A DNA stretch of 64,000 nt from Parasitella parasitica. Taxonomy: Eukaryota; Mucoromycota; Mucoromycetes; Mucorales; Mucoraceae. The notes beneath the pieces were generated by a model. It had not been told where the DNA came from. It ran no database searches and worked only from the letters and a program-made list of their open reading frames with translations. Position numbers and translations under genes: made by a program. This document shows, piece after piece, positions 23,646 to 35,908 of the stretch (position 1 is its first letter; the number at the start of each line of letters is the position of its first letter). Location of the stretch: the NCBI GenBank assembly GCA_025201805.1, contig MU619296.1, positions 108,865 to 172,864 on the forward strand, written 5' to 3'.

Positions 23646-24079
23646 GTTGGGTCGAACGAAAAGAAAAAGAATGTGTTTTATGCGGGGCTTTTTTCATTTT
23701 GTAATTGTAATTTGCATGGAAAGGACTGGGTCGCAAATCACATTTTGACATTGGGATGACGGAATTCAATAGACACTTTGTGATAAAGAACTTTTGTATA
23801 CAGCTATTACAGCATTCAAATTTATGAATTGGTAGATAATATTACATTATACACGCATGATCTACCTTGAAAAAAGAAAGAAAAAAAATCCCTGCATTTG
23901 AGTTAGATCTCTTCTTTCTCTTGGCGATCAGCAAAATAAAACAAAAAAGCATAGGGGGGTGAAAAGCAAAGAGATGAAAATCATACAATTAAACCCTCTC
24001 CTGAAGCATATATAAATACCAAGTAATGTTCAATAAACAGATTCTTCTTCTCTTTCTCTCTTTTCTTTCCCATCTTGAA
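23646..24079. promoter_or_regulatory. divergent promoter region YME2/SFC1
   Basis: 434 bp between divergent starts. ATATATAAATA at about 24006-24016 is a good TATA box for the carrier gene (about 65 bp before its ATG), followed by a CT-rich stretch (24040-24075). Confidence 0.5.
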
Positions 24080-25287
24080 ATGTCCCGCAATAGCAATACC
24101 AAACAAAAGACACCTCTTGTCACACACTTAGTTGCTGGTGGTGCTGCTGGTCTTATGGAAGCATGCACTTGTCATCCATTAGATACAATTAAAGTGAGAA
24201 TGCAGCTCTCGAAATCCGGATCAAGAAGCGCTACGGTAAGCCTTGTCTCTTTGTATATTCCAGGTCATTTGCTAATTGGAGCTTCAGGGTCAACGTCTTG
24301 GCTTCTTGGGCGTTGGTGCCAAAATTGTAAGAAATGAGTCGTTTTGGGCATTGTATAAAGGTTTAGGTGCTGTTGTGTCTGGCATTGTCCCAAAGATGGC
24401 TATCCGCTTTTCTTCTTTTGAGCTTTACAAGTCTTGGATGGCTGATGAAAATGGCGTAGTGAGTACCAGCTCCGTATTCTTGGGTAAGTTAGAGACATAT
24501 ATCTACCATGGAAGGATGATATATTAATCGCATCACGTACATACATACAGCTGGTCTCGCTGCAGGAACTACAGAAGCAGTTTTGGTCGTTAGTCCTATG
24601 GATTTGATAAAGATTCGTTTGCAGGTATGTTTGCCAATCAACAAACTTTATTTGTGATACTCAAGATGTAAACACAGGCACAACGTCATTCCATGGCTGA
24701 TCCTTTGGACATCCCCAAGTATCGCAACGCACCTCATGCTGCTTATACCATTGTAAAGGAAGAAGGTGTTAGAGCATTATATAAGGGCGTTACATTGACT
24801 GCATTGAGACAAGGTAAATATAACCACTACGAGAAGCGGTGCGCATATATTAATGTTGGCTGTATATGCGCCTGTGTCTTTAGCTACGAATCAAGCTGCA
24901 AACTTCACTGCATACCAAGAAATGAAGAAATTTGCTCAAAATGTTCAAGACTTGACCGAGCTGCCTTCATACCAACACTTGATCCTGGGTGGTGTTTCAG
25001 GTGCTATGGGTCCGCTTTCCAATGCCCCTATCGATACTATCAAGACTCGTATCCAAAGATCCTCTGCTCCCGGTAGTGGTTTCGAAAGATTCAAGACCGT
25101 AACCTCTGAAATTATGAGAAAGGAAGGCTTCTTTGCCTTTTATAAGGGTTTAACTCCTCGTTTATTGAGAGTTGCACCAGGCCAAGCTGTAACCTTCATG
25201 GTTTATGAAAGAGTTAAAAGCATTATTGATAGTTTCTCTGAAAAAGTGCAAGATGGAGAAATTACCACCAAATTGGTCACCAAATAG
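24080..25287 (+). CDS. SFC1: mitochondrial succinate/fumarate carrier
   Basis: Exons 24080-24235, 24288-24483, 24551-24624, 24678-24813 and 24884-25287 join in phase. I chose the ATG at 24080 (MSRNSNTKQKTPLVTHLVAGG). An upstream in-frame ATG at 24026 would add a hydrophobic stretch unlike the family. Three mitochondrial carrier repeats are visible with PxD/E-x-x-K/R signatures: HPLDTIKVRMQ, SPMDLIKIRLQ and APIDTIKTRIQ. Each has a following aromatic/G motif (FWALYKGLGAV, VRALYKGVTLTALRQ, FFAFYKGLTPRLLRV). The sequence pattern (GGAAGLMEACTCHPLDT, TNQAANFTAYQEMK) is that of Sfc1/Acr1, which exchanges cytosolic succinate for mitochondrial fumarate and is needed for gluconeogenesis from C2 compounds. 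Confidence 0.93.
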
Positions 25288-25771
25288 ATTCACCCATTAT
25301 TATCATATAGTCTTACATTAAGTATAAATAAAATTAACGCGCTAAACTCGAAAATGGCAACATAGGCACAGAGTGTACTGTATCTCCAAATATTACGAAA
25401 TTTAGCAAGAGTGATATTTTTATGGAGCTACCACGATTGAAATTTTAATTAGACTTGCCCTAAACAAAAGGTACAGAAAGAAGAAAGGTTATGTTGTCTG
25501 TAAATTTTCAACATACTCGAGAAAAACAATAATGTACTGCAGTAATAATATAAATGCAATTATGAAGACCTTTAAAATAATTCAAACAATTTAGTGGTCT
25601 ATTTCAGTAGGAAAGTGTTATAATATCATAATAAGCAGTACTTTCTTCGAGCAGAAATGCTTTCCTTGGCTTCTTTACCAAACATGAGCATTGATGATAG
25701 GGCTTTTATTTATATAAGAGAAAACGAACTTTAGCAACAATATAAATATCAAATGTGGCCTAATAGAAGAT

Positions 25772-27256
25772 CTACATATTAAGTCTTTCAAAAACGTATT
25801 CCTTTTCATCGCCTGTAAAAGGAATGCCCAATTCAATCAACTTCTTGAAGGCATTTGCAAAATCTTTAAAGAAAGCAGCAGTATCCTTTGCATACAATTC
25901 AAAGTAGGGTTTCAGCTTGTCATCTTCCAACATGGTGATCTCAATAGGTAGCATCATGACTTCGGGATTCGCTTTATCGACCCACTGCCATAGACCATTA
26001 GGGAGGTCTTTCTTTACCCACTCACGAGAAGTAATTGCTTTAAAGTACTCGTTGGAGAAGAAGGTGGGGGCTTCTTGCCAAGGTCCATCGTACCCACTGC
26101 GATCAAGGTGACATCTGCCTAAAGAATGAGCACCAACCAATGCAACGATTTCGCGATCGTTAAAACCCTAAGCAAAACGACATGTTGTTAACCATAATAT
26201 ACACAAATTCCGAGGCTTATTTGGCTGCCGTACCATACGATAAAAGATTTCACGAACATGATCTGCCTTCTTGGATCCATCAGGAAGACGACCGTCAGGA
26301 GTACATTTGTTCTCGCCTTGATCTCGGCGGCCAGGTTTCCACTTAATATCAGGGCCACCCTTTCGAATAGAATGTTAAAATAATTTCCGATATACATATA
26401 CAATAGTCAAAACTTACAAGCTCTTGAATAGCAACAACGCCCCCTAATGTATACATGTCGCCATAGCTAAGGTCAGGGTATTTAGGCTTGATGTGTTTCT
26501 CTAGAAGATCACGAGCGACTTCCAACCCGTTGTTGGCGCTATGCTGTGCTTCCGCTCTGAACCGCATTGTGCCGCCGTTACTACCACCAGAACCGTCCTC
26601 AACATTGTAAGTACCAGATGAATGCCAGGCTAAACGCAAAAGGACGGGTCCATAAGATCCATCATCATAACTAAGTTATATACACACAATCAGATGGCTT
26701 GGCGTAATAACTTTTAATATTATGGAATTACTCACTCTTCATTGGAATCCAATAATTCAGCAATATCATTGTAGACTTGTTGATAGTTGATTTCTTTTTC
26801 GGGTGCTGTCTTTTTAGAGCTGTCAGGCTTGTTGGTAGGCTCTTTCCTCGTGTCGTTTTTTGGTTTTGAGGTGCTTTTAGGTCCTGGCTCCATCTCCTGA
26901 TCCTTTGTGGTAGCTGCAGCTGCAGTATTCTCGAGCTGCTCTTTATGGACGACCTCATCGATTTTATCTGCTCTCTTTTTTTGATAATATGTGTATGCGG
27001 CGCCGAGAGAGATACAGCCTAATTAAACGGGCATGATAAATAAGAGTAGGCGTAATTTATTGCACGTATAAGGTGGATTACCAATCCATAACAAAGGGTT
27101 CGAGCCTGAACTATGATTTCCTGCAGGAGGGACAGTAGCAAAAGAACGACGCATAATGGTGGATGTACGGACATTGACTGTCAAAGCTGTAGGTCGAATT
27201 GACTGACGTGCGCCGTAGCGAGATGCAAGACAGCCGAGTGTACGCAAGGAAGACAT
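25772..27256 (-). CDS. CCP1: mitochondrial cytochrome c peroxidase
   Basis: The start at 27256 gives [23 protein letters not shown], an Arg/Ser-rich presequence, then a membrane segment ([16 protein letters not shown]) and a long charged linker ([17 protein letters not shown]). The peroxidase domain begins [14 protein letters not shown]. Catalytic residues are visible: distal [10 protein letters not shown] (near 26630), [20 protein letters not shown], proximal-His loop [12 protein letters not shown] (near 26130) and the GPW tryptophan (SGYDGPW). There are five or six exons; introns at about 27080-27020, 26734-26667, 26417-26357, 26235-26168. The enzyme reduces H2O2 with cytochrome c in the intermembrane space. 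The membrane segment suggests anchoring before Pcp1-type processing. Confidence 0.95.
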
Positions 27257-28111
27257 TGTTTAAAGTTTATTGTAAGATCAAATTGGGAAAAACAAAGTAA
27301 ACAAATTATCATACCAAAACATTCTCTGTTATTTCTTTCATAATTAGCAGGGGTTTCAAAGGCTATTATGTAAAGATGACTACAAATTTATGCTTGCGCC
27401 TTAAGGAATCGGAGCAAGTTTATTTTAGAAAGAGATCTATGTGATATTAGTTACAATTGCTATTAAGGTACAATGTCGCTATATCTACCTCCATGATACC
27501 TTCTTTTTTTTTTCGTAGATAAATGGTCTTGTGCTTTAATATACATCACCTGTAATTGAGGATTTAGTAAAATTAATCTTGAACAAATGTGTTCAGATTC
27601 TTGGGACATTTTGCGCATATGTTTGGTGGCAGAGTGTTCACTTAGTGGCCTTTTGAGATTGGGTTTTCAGATCATAAAACTTTATTTTCCACTCGTAGAA
27701 GGTTTTCTCAGCATATTTAAGCTTTTATTTTTTTTTGATAAAGCATTGCAATGACTGTAGACACTCGGCCCTAGAATCTTTAATTAAGCCTGACTGGTAC
27801 GATGCAATACTTCATACGGATGAGCTACGAGATAGTGTGCTAATCGATACAGATTCAGTTGGAGACGCTGGTTGTGCTGAAGACCTGAACAACGATAGCA
27901 ATGGCATAGGAAATTTGCGTCCACCCCAATTTTTATATGCTGATGGAAAGCGCTTTTTTGTTTAGTGGGCGAAAGAGAGATGATGCACATAAGAATTAGT
28001 TCTTACTCGTATGTAATACTCTAATATTTTATTACTGCTTCATTGTACATAACAGGCCTCTACAAACGCATATTTTGTAGTATATCGTTCAACTGCTTGT
28101 ATACGTTTGTA
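27257..28111. other. intergenic with an orphan 76-codon open frame
   Basis: 855 bp between divergent genes. An open frame at about 27735-27965 (+) reads SLIKPDWYDAILHTDELRD and ends RPPQFLYADGKRFFV. Its composition looks protein-like, but it has no ATG in frame near its start and no recognised family. It could be an exon of a missed gene or a gene remnant. Confidence 0.3.
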
Positions 28112-28148
28112 TTGTTAAAACCCCACAACTTTTGGGTGGTTTTAACAA
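28112..28148. repeat. perfect 11-bp inverted repeat
   Basis: TTGTTAAAACC (28112-28122) and GGTTTTAACAA (28138-28148) are perfect complements around a 15-nt spacer. The element lies 73 bp upstream of the ATG at 28221, followed by a run of 14 A just before that ATG. It could be an operator-like site or an mRNA leader hairpin. Confidence 0.6.
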
Positions 28149-28220
28149 AAATATTTTTCTGCCCTGTTTATTCAAAGATTCCCCTTTTCATTATTCTATT
28201 CTAAACAAAAAAAAAAAAAA

Positions 28221-29567
28221 ATGAATGGCAACGTAGATTTAAAGGATTCTCGCGTGCCTACCTTTATTCCATTTGAACGAAATGTAGATAAGTCAGCGAC
28301 AAACCCTGCTACCAAAAGAAAAAGAACCGCAAAAAGCGACAACACGACTAAACCTCAAAAGAAAAAGACATCAAAATCTGTTAAAAAAGGTAGCCTCATA
28401 CCGTTGCCATCGTTACAACTTATTTATTCTTTGGTTTAGTCAAGCAATCTTTCAAAGAAGAGTCTAGTCAAGAGGATATTGAGGTAAGCTATACGCTGAT
28501 ACAAGAGAGGGGAGGTAACTGATTTCCTACGTAACTGAAAAGGAACCTATTGTTCATCATGTTTGGATTGGTGCTGCAACAAATGAAAAAAAGGGTGCTT
28601 TTGCCATCTATCACGGCGAAAAGGATAAACGAAACTACACTCATGTCTTCGAGAAGAAAGACGCACTTGAAGACTTAGAATACGCATACGTTTTGGTCAG
28701 TATAGTAACATGAGTACAGCACTCGATTGCATAATACTAAACGAGGCGTCTATTAAAGGGTGCCTTGAAAGCCGTTAGGTTGTCCAAAAATGACAATACA
28801 CCTGTTATTGTAAACACCACTTGTAGAGATTTGCCAAGAGCTATTGCTGGTAAAGCAAGGGCTTTCCATTATGAGAACATGGCCCACGAAATTCGTGATA
28901 TTATAGATAAAAAAGAACAACTTTTGTCTGTGGTAAAATGCAAATATCAAACAAAAATTCACATTGAAATGTAACACGGTTTTTTATTATTAGCGCCATA
29001 ATTCAGATAGACATGCCACTAATAATCAAAAGGCAGCTTTGGCTCTTGCAGAAAAAGCTTTGGATGGAAGGTAACTAATAAGTATTTATGGTATGCTATC
29101 CAGTTTATTCAGTGGTCTTTCATTTCCAAATTTTCAGCAATCAAGACAAGCAAGAGATCGAAAACTTGACTGTGGGAGAGCTAACGCGAGTTGTAGAGAA
29201 AGAAACAGAAGATGCGACTTTAGTTTCTTCGACCACTAACGAAGATCAGTTAAACCTCATTGTAGAGGGTGCGATTAATACTGCTGCAGAAATTGATGCC
29301 GAAACGATTCAAGAAGCTGTAGAGTCTGCCATCAATTCTAATGCATCAGTTGACAAGGATGTTGTCGTGGAAACGCAAGTTGAAACTTCAGTGGAGACCA
29401 CAGTTGAAGTCAAAGTCATTGAAAATCAAACAGAAACATCAGCCTTTGAGCCGATGGACTTGGTACAAGAAGAAGCACAGGCACCCAAGTCATCCTGGGC
29501 CACTGTGTTGGGTCTTCAAAGCATTATCAATGTATTAAGCTCTCCTTTCAAAGCACGTAGAAACTAA
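28221..29567 (+). CDS. degenerate RNase H-like domain protein
   Basis: The ATG at 28221 follows a 14-A run (MNGNVDLKDSRVPTFIP). The exons 28221-28388, 28440-28481, about 28542-28695, about 28759-28932, 28994-29070 and 29140-29567 are approximate. A Lys-rich nuclear-type segment (NPATKRKRTAKS) is followed by a domain resembling an RNase H fold: HHVWIGAATNEKKGAFAIYHG, then DLEYAYVLGALKAVRL, TPVIVNTTCRDLPRAI, HEIRDIIDKKEQL and SVRHNSDRHATNNQKAALALA. The second acidic position (E) is plausible, but the first Asp and the TDS Asp are replaced, so nuclease activity is doubtful. The C-terminus is acidic, with Val/Glu/Thr repeats. The fold assignment is an inference from pattern. Confidence 0.65.
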
Positions 29568-29598
29568 AAATGTTCACTTATCCAAGATTCTATATATA

Positions 29599-29914
29599 CT
29601 AATAAACATTTTCGTCATTTCCAACAACCTGCATTTTGATTCTGTACCCATTTCTAAATGAAGGCGTGCAAAATTTATCGAAATCAAACGTTGAAAACAT
29701 GCCCTTGATCCAAGTACTATCGCTGACGGAGATCGCAAAGGCTTTTCTGAATGTATGTGCATACAGATCTGCATTGGGCAAACAGATTACTTGGTTATAA
29801 GGATTGTTGGTACGCGTTATATTGGCATCTGTCCTGTTGCCTCGTTACGAGGAGAGCCAATCAGTGTCATCTAAAACAGTGAATTTTGCATGTTGTACTG
29901 GTGAATGTTTTTCT
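29599..29914 (-). pseudogene. broken ORF of unknown family
   Basis: On the minus strand one frame runs VQHAKFTVLDDTDWLSS, then a TAA stop, then continues in the same frame with NQVICLPNADLYAHTFRKAF, a Trp/Phe-rich segment and a final GYRIKMQVVGNDENVY before its stop at 29599. Composition on both sides of the internal stop is protein-like. No start codon or intron that would remove the stop is obvious: the nearest GT and AG are 15 nt apart. It may be the remnant of a small gene. Confidence 0.35.
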
Positions 29915-30915
29915 AAAATTATTACGACGTCTCATACATGCTCGAATGTTTAGTGCAGCATCGTTTATTAGCTCATGTTCTGCATATATCAGCGACTGGT
30001 ATCGCTTGGATTTTCTTTGTTTGCAAACGTGATGCAATTAACAAAGCCCATTCATTATTAATCAAACTTTATTTATGAATAAATTATCCAGCTGTCAATC
30101 ATATGTTTACGCAATATTAACAGTGAGTTCATCTTCTAGTAAATATGAATAGCATTTTTGGCCTAAGTAGAAAAATGTGTCAAAATGTCATTTTCACTGG
30201 GCGTTTTCCAACCATTAAAATAGTTCTTAATTCATCCAGACATAAACACTATAGTTTTGACAGACATTACTACACAAGCATTTAGTAATGGATGCTCAAA
30301 ATTTCTTCTGAATTTGATTTTCACACTTATCCGGAATAGCTAGTTAAACATGTTCCTTGGACTAGACGTGACCAGATTACGACGTTTGCGTAATACTTAC
30401 CTTTGAGTATCCGCATCATGGGTATTGTGTTTCAAACAAACTGCACATCCACGGATATAGTATAATGCACAGAGGCGCTAACGTAGTACACAGGCTAGCA
30501 AGGTATGAGAATAGATCTTTGTGACCATCGTTCGTCTTAGTAATCAAGTGCATTGCTGAAGTGTTGGTACTGTGGCAATAATGTGAATAGCCGTTGATGG
30601 AGTGAAATTTATATAGAAGAGAAACAAATCATTAATGTATGATGGACTTTACAGAATAAATACATCTCGGGATCTACTGATATGTAATGCTGCGCTCATT
30701 TTCCTGGAGAAGACGCCATTGCGATCGACTTACGACAACTGCCATTTATAGTCATTATCTCGGGGTCTTTTCATGTGTTGAATTAATAATCACAGCAAAC
30801 TTCTCAATGCCTTGTACAGCTATATAATAAAATCATTATACAAATTAAGCTTCCTTTGCTTCTTTTTTTTATTTTTATTTTTATTTTATTTTTTTAACAT
30901 CTTCGTTGGAAAAAA
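29915..30915. other. intergenic upstream of bZIP gene
   Basis: No gene recognised. A TATA-like tatataataaaatc lies near 30820-30835, and a T-rich stretch (30864-30895) directly precedes the bZIP start. Confidence 0.4.
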
Positions 30916-31692
30916 ATGGATAGCATCTTTTCATCGTCCCAATCTCCTCTAGACTCGCTTGTATTTGATTCAGTGACAGATCCTCTTAAACCATTGGATA
31001 TGGAAACAAAAGAAAACCTTGAATTATGGGTATATACATGCTTTTTTTTCAAAGAGATTAACTATCCTGGATACTCATCTATCCCATAGACAAATGTTCA
31101 ATTTACACACGATGTTCAGCCAGGAAGTGGTCTTTATAATGACTCTATAAAATCTCCACTCTCATCAGTATCAAGCCAAGAATCTACCAGTGCTGCTTCA
31201 AGTAATAGTCTGTCAAATATAACTTATGAAAGTCTTGCAAATTACTTGGATTTCGAGCTTCCTAAACAACATTTAACAGTACAAATTGATGATCAAAATA
31301 AACAACAGCAACAGCAATCGAGACGACAATTACTATTACCCAAAATTCCATCTAATGCAACCCTTGAAGAAATCACCAAAGTTTTATTCTCGAGTATACC
31401 TAATACAGCAGCAGCTACAACTACCACTAAAATCCCCATCACATCTACAACAGCCAAAATAAGCAAAGAAAAATCGGCGGTTGAAGAAGAAAAAAGAAAA
31501 AGAAATACAGCCGCAAGTGCAAGGTTTCGCATCAAGAAGAAACAAAAAGAGCAATCCATGGAACAAACTGTTCGTGAATTGACTCAAAAATCAAGTGGAT
31601 TAGAGAACCGTGTCAAAGAATTAGAGCTTGAAATCAAATTTTTGAGAGGTCTCTTGATTGAAAAGAAGCAAGACGAAGAAAATGCCAACTAG
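30916..31692 (+). CDS. bZIP transcription factor, Cys-3/GCN4-like
   Basis: Two exons, 30916-31029 and 31090-31692; about 238 aa, start MDSIFSSSQSPLDSL. The N-terminal part is Ser/Gln/Thr-rich (activation-type). The C-terminal bZIP begins about 31475: the basic region EEKRKRNTAASARFRIKKKQ matches the N-x-A-A-S-A-R-F-R signature typical of fungal Cys-3/MetR and related factors. It is followed by a leucine-heptad coiled coil (LTQKSSGLENRVKELELEI). Cys-3-type factors activate sulfur assimilation genes, but the target here is not shown. The gene stands alone between two long intergenic regions. Confidence 0.88.
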
Positions 31693-34600
31693 CCTTTTTT
31701 TTCCTTCTGTATTAACTCCTATGCTATGTTATGATTTATGCTATACCTTCTGTAAATAAACGTTATTTATTGATCTCTAGATGACTTCAGGAATATACAA
31801 TAGCCATTGTTTACTTGTATTCCGTATATTTATCAATGTCCCATGATATAATTCTCGGATCATGCGCTGTATTTATATGTACATTTGTAAACACAACCAA
31901 AAGATAAGCTCAAAAGTTTCCCAAATTTATTTGCAGGAAGCTTATATTTCATCTCAAAACTTCTCTATCTCCAGTTATCAGCCGTCTGAGATGCATTAAT
32001 GCGAATTGCCGGTTAGCACATGAGAATTAGCGGTACCAATGCCATCTAGAACGTGTTAATACATGCTCATACACTAAAATGCCGTTTTTATTAGTAAATA
32101 ATAAGACTTGGATAGTTGTGAGTGACACTTTCTCTGGATGAGTCTTATTCATCAAGCGGTAATAACCGTTAAATGACGAAATCGATGTGGTTACCATTAC
32201 CTTCATTAAACAGAGACCAAGGGGTAACTATATACTGTAGGTCGCATTTGGATAATTGCGATAATTTTTTGGTTATCCTGTTGTTGCTTCAAGTGATGTC
32301 TATCTTAAAAAAGTCACGTCTTGTCGCCGTTGAGCATGTATGCCACCAAGTACTCGAGCCTTAGGATTGAGGATGTGCTTATATGTCCTTAAAGGTTTCT
32401 GGGGACATCCAGGATACAGTTGGTTAGTTCGAAAAATTCATTGATGAGGAACACATCAAGATCATGTTTTTGAGAAAAAAGTGACACCCAACGCCACGAA
32501 TTGACTCATGATATCTTGCTATGAAGGCCGACCAATTCCCATGATGCATATAGCCTCAGTAGCTTCTCACTCAATCTTATCAACTCTTGATTTACGTTCA
32601 GATTGGTCAACTTAAACCCAAACCTATCATCCTCTATGCAGAAACTAACGATTAATCATTTGCAGATGTTTAATGATAAATAGCAATCTTATACAATTGC
32701 GTCTGCTTGTGAACGAGTTATGCTGCACTGTGTAAATTGTTGCTGCATTTTGCTGTGGTAGCAACTTAGAGTCTTGCAAAGAAATCTGTTAAGAAGATAG
32801 CCTTTTGCTACAAGGTAATCATGGTATGTAAGGATGGCTCACCAGATATTACTCTTTTAATTGACTTAAATTAAACATTTATGTAATTTATGTATCTTGA
32901 TTTAAGGAATCGCGAAGGCGTGACATGATATTTTAGTCGAGTTTGCAAGCTGCTAATATCTTTTGGTTAAAACAGAGTGCATGCAATAGCCATACGAATA
33001 AATACTTTACTACAGAAGTAGTCTTCGACAAGATGTAAGCACCCATGTTGATATGGATAGTTTAGCGAAGCCCAAGAAAGTAACGACAATGCGGGTAGAT
33101 ATGTGAGTATGGCAAGTGCATGTCTCAATGCCTGAAACATCAGTTTGCAAATTTACGACAAAGTTTTTTGTTCTAACTTTCAAACAGCATTCACTAAATA
33201 GTGTGCAGGAAAATGACTAGGGAGAAGCTATAACAGTTAGTATTACTACTCAAACTACCTGCTTTGCTCAAGGTTTTGCTCATGTGTCACACTAAGTCGG
33301 TAGTACGTAAGTAATCCCAATTTCGACAGGAAATAACATCCAAACAAAATATCATGCATGGTACGGGAAGATGAATTGATTTTAGCCTGAAAACCAATAA
33401 TAGATTTGCTTAAGAATTACACCTTATATGGGTATATCCATAACATTTATTCGAGAAGAAGTGAGATTTTTTGGCAGATTTATTTAACATTGACTTTTGA
33501 GATAATTTTAGCGTACGTTTAATAATAATTTGATTAATTGTCACTACCAGGTGTATTAACAATATGCATCTAATACTTGGTTTTTTATAGAGCCTTAAGC
33601 ACTGTTGTGCTTCCAAATCCTTCGCGATATACCCTATTTACGCGCTATTTCTTCATTAATAAAGCCAAATAATTGGTATATTAACGCAAAAAAAAAACTC
33701 TAAACATTACTAAGTTTGACGGTATGATTGTCATATATTTTACTCGAGGCGCAGAGATAACGCAATTGCACGCCCCTGAGCGGAGCTGACCTGTCAAATG
33801 TTTTTATCAAGACAATCTCGGTATTTTGCGGAAACTTAGCGCCAGAAGCAAAGTCTTGTTAGTAAAAACTTTAAGATAAAGCTGTTAATATGTGCAAATT
33901 GTGAACATAAAATATTTTCGAAAAACTTGGCTTTTTTACAAAATACAATGGATTCTTCAATTTTTACACTCATTTGACATAACACCACATCTTTTCTCAA
34001 TACATATTTCAAATACGTTATACAGGCGACCTCCTTTTGACAGGAATTCAGTTTATACACGAACTGAGCAGATAATCGTCTGATACAGGACAATCAATGT
34101 TTCATGTTTACTTAAGAAGATGTCATATTTTCAGCTCAAGCTCAATACGACTCTCTCTTCATGAAACTCCTTGGTATCATAATGGCTGGAAATATCTCTT
34201 GCTGACATTTCAAATATGTTCAACAGGCACATTTTTATAGGAATAGATTACTCGATTCAAGTCAGACTGACTCCAGTTAAGTCAAAATCTTCTAGCTATC
34301 ACTATTTTTAGACAGTAGCAATCATTGATAGCATTTAACCATCATTTAATTCAAAAATATTATAAAATCTGATTATAAAATTCGAGTTAAAATATCGTAA
34401 TGTGTTGACTTACAAAGTTTAAGGTTTATGTGAAACAAACACATGCACTTTTTCACAAAAATAAATTAGTAGAACGAGATTTTTATTATTGATTAGAGTA
34501 CAAAATAAAAGGTGGAAAGGTTAAATATAAAGAAAGTAGACGATTATATGAAAATATAAAATGTATAAATGTAAAATATTAAAAGAAAAAATTGTACTTT

Positions 34601-34736
34601 CAAGAAAAACAATACAAATCTAGTTTTTTTTTTCTGGTTTTGGATGAATTGTTTCAAAAGGAGCTTACAAATTATTGTGAATGGTAGATGCTGAAAGTAA
34701 AATAATGATAATATAACGCGAAATCGCCTCTTTCAT
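31693..34736. other. 3-kb intergenic region, no gene recognised
   Basis: Open frames are short and without family resemblance on either strand. No tRNA, terminal repeat or snRNA-like element was seen. Base composition is strongly AT-rich, especially 34340-34640, which includes the 3' flank of the minus-strand gene ending at 34737. Confidence 0.45.
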
Positions 34737-35908
34737 CTACATACAGAAGCACTTAGATTCCTTCTTTTCCTCCTTCTTGGCTACATTGGGTTTGGGAGTT
34801 GTGGGTACAGTGGTAGAATTTTTGTCTTCTGCAACATCAGGTTTTTCATTAACTTTAGGTTTAGACTCGGAATTGGGCACTTCCTTAGCGGGAACAGGTT
34901 CTATATCTTTTGCTGCAGCGGAAGGAGTTTCGTGGCTGATAGGGTTAGCTTCAGAAGCTGGAGCGGTATCGAGCGAAGTTGTAGTGGCATCAATAGTAGG
35001 GGCAGCAGCAGTAGCAGGAACAACTTCCTCAATCACGTTGACCTTTTTGTTGTCATCAGCAAAGCCCAAACCACGATGGAAAATATTCAAGAGCTTGGCA
35101 AAGTTTTCGCCCTGAGTACTAGCAATCTCGAGTTCTTTCGTAGTAGGTTCACGTGATCCATCACCATTAGCTACAAACAGAAAATGTTAATAACCAAATC
35201 AAATGATCGATTGCAAAAACTTACCAATAGTACCAGCGCCATAAGGAGATCCTCCGATAACTTCAGTGTTATCAAATAGATTACTATTAGCAAAACCCAA
35301 AGGAACATAATTGAGTCCATGATGAGCGAAATAAGTCAACAATGTGTAAGCGGTAGTTTCTTGACCACCGTGTTGAGAGGCAGTAGAAAAGAAGGTGCCA
35401 ACGAACTTGCCAGATAATGCACCAGTAGCCCAGAGAGCACCAGTGGCATCCAAGAAAGATTTCATCTGCGCAGGTAAAGTGCCAAAACGAGTAGGTACAC
35501 CTAAACAAATATTATACATGTCAATCTTTAACCTGTTTCGCGCGGATGGAGAAGGCGCGTGCGCACGTTGTATACAAGCACAAAATGACACACGATCGCC
35601 CATAACCCAGTATATATTTACCAAACAAAAATGCATCAGCTTTAGTAAGAGCATCAACAGTGATAATGGGAATATCAGGCTTGGGAGGCGCATGCAATTT
35701 CTCAAGGATTTCATCGGATAAAGTTTCTGGGACCTAACGCAACAATACATTGATCAACTAAATGTTCAGTTTGCAAAATGTCAACTGTTTGTTTTACCTG
35801 AAATAACTCGACAGTGACGCCTTGGGATTCGAGACCTTTTTGGACATCCTTGGCTACTTTGTAGATGTGATGGTAGAGAGAGTAAATGATAATGTAAACG
35901 GTAGGCAT
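34737..35908 (-). CDS. WrbA/Ycp4-type flavodoxin-like NAD(P)H:quinone oxidoreductase with CaaX tail
   Basis: Start 35908 (MPTVYIIIYSLYHHIYKVA). Four exons: about 35801-35908, about 35620-35735, about 35225-35500 and 34737-35172. The flavodoxin-like fold is clear: YSLYHHIY (FMN phosphate loop), GVPTRFGTLPAQMKSFLD, STASQHGGQETT and GGSPYGAGT. After the conserved TQGENFAKL the protein carries a tail of about 110 residues rich in Ala/Pro/Thr/Lys, ending KKESKCFCM. CFCM fits a CaaX box and the adjacent Cys could be palmitoylated, so plasma-membrane anchoring is likely, as for yeast Ycp4. These enzymes are two-electron quinone reductases with FMN. It is divergent from the intronless paralog at 36519. 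Confidence 0.9.

Noticed and set aside
24026-24079. Upstream ATG extending the succinate/fumarate carrier by 18 residues
   Set aside because: The extension is a CT-rich leader encoding Leu/Phe; carrier proteins of this family start close to MSRN-type N-termini and the TATA box is only about 10-20 bp upstream.
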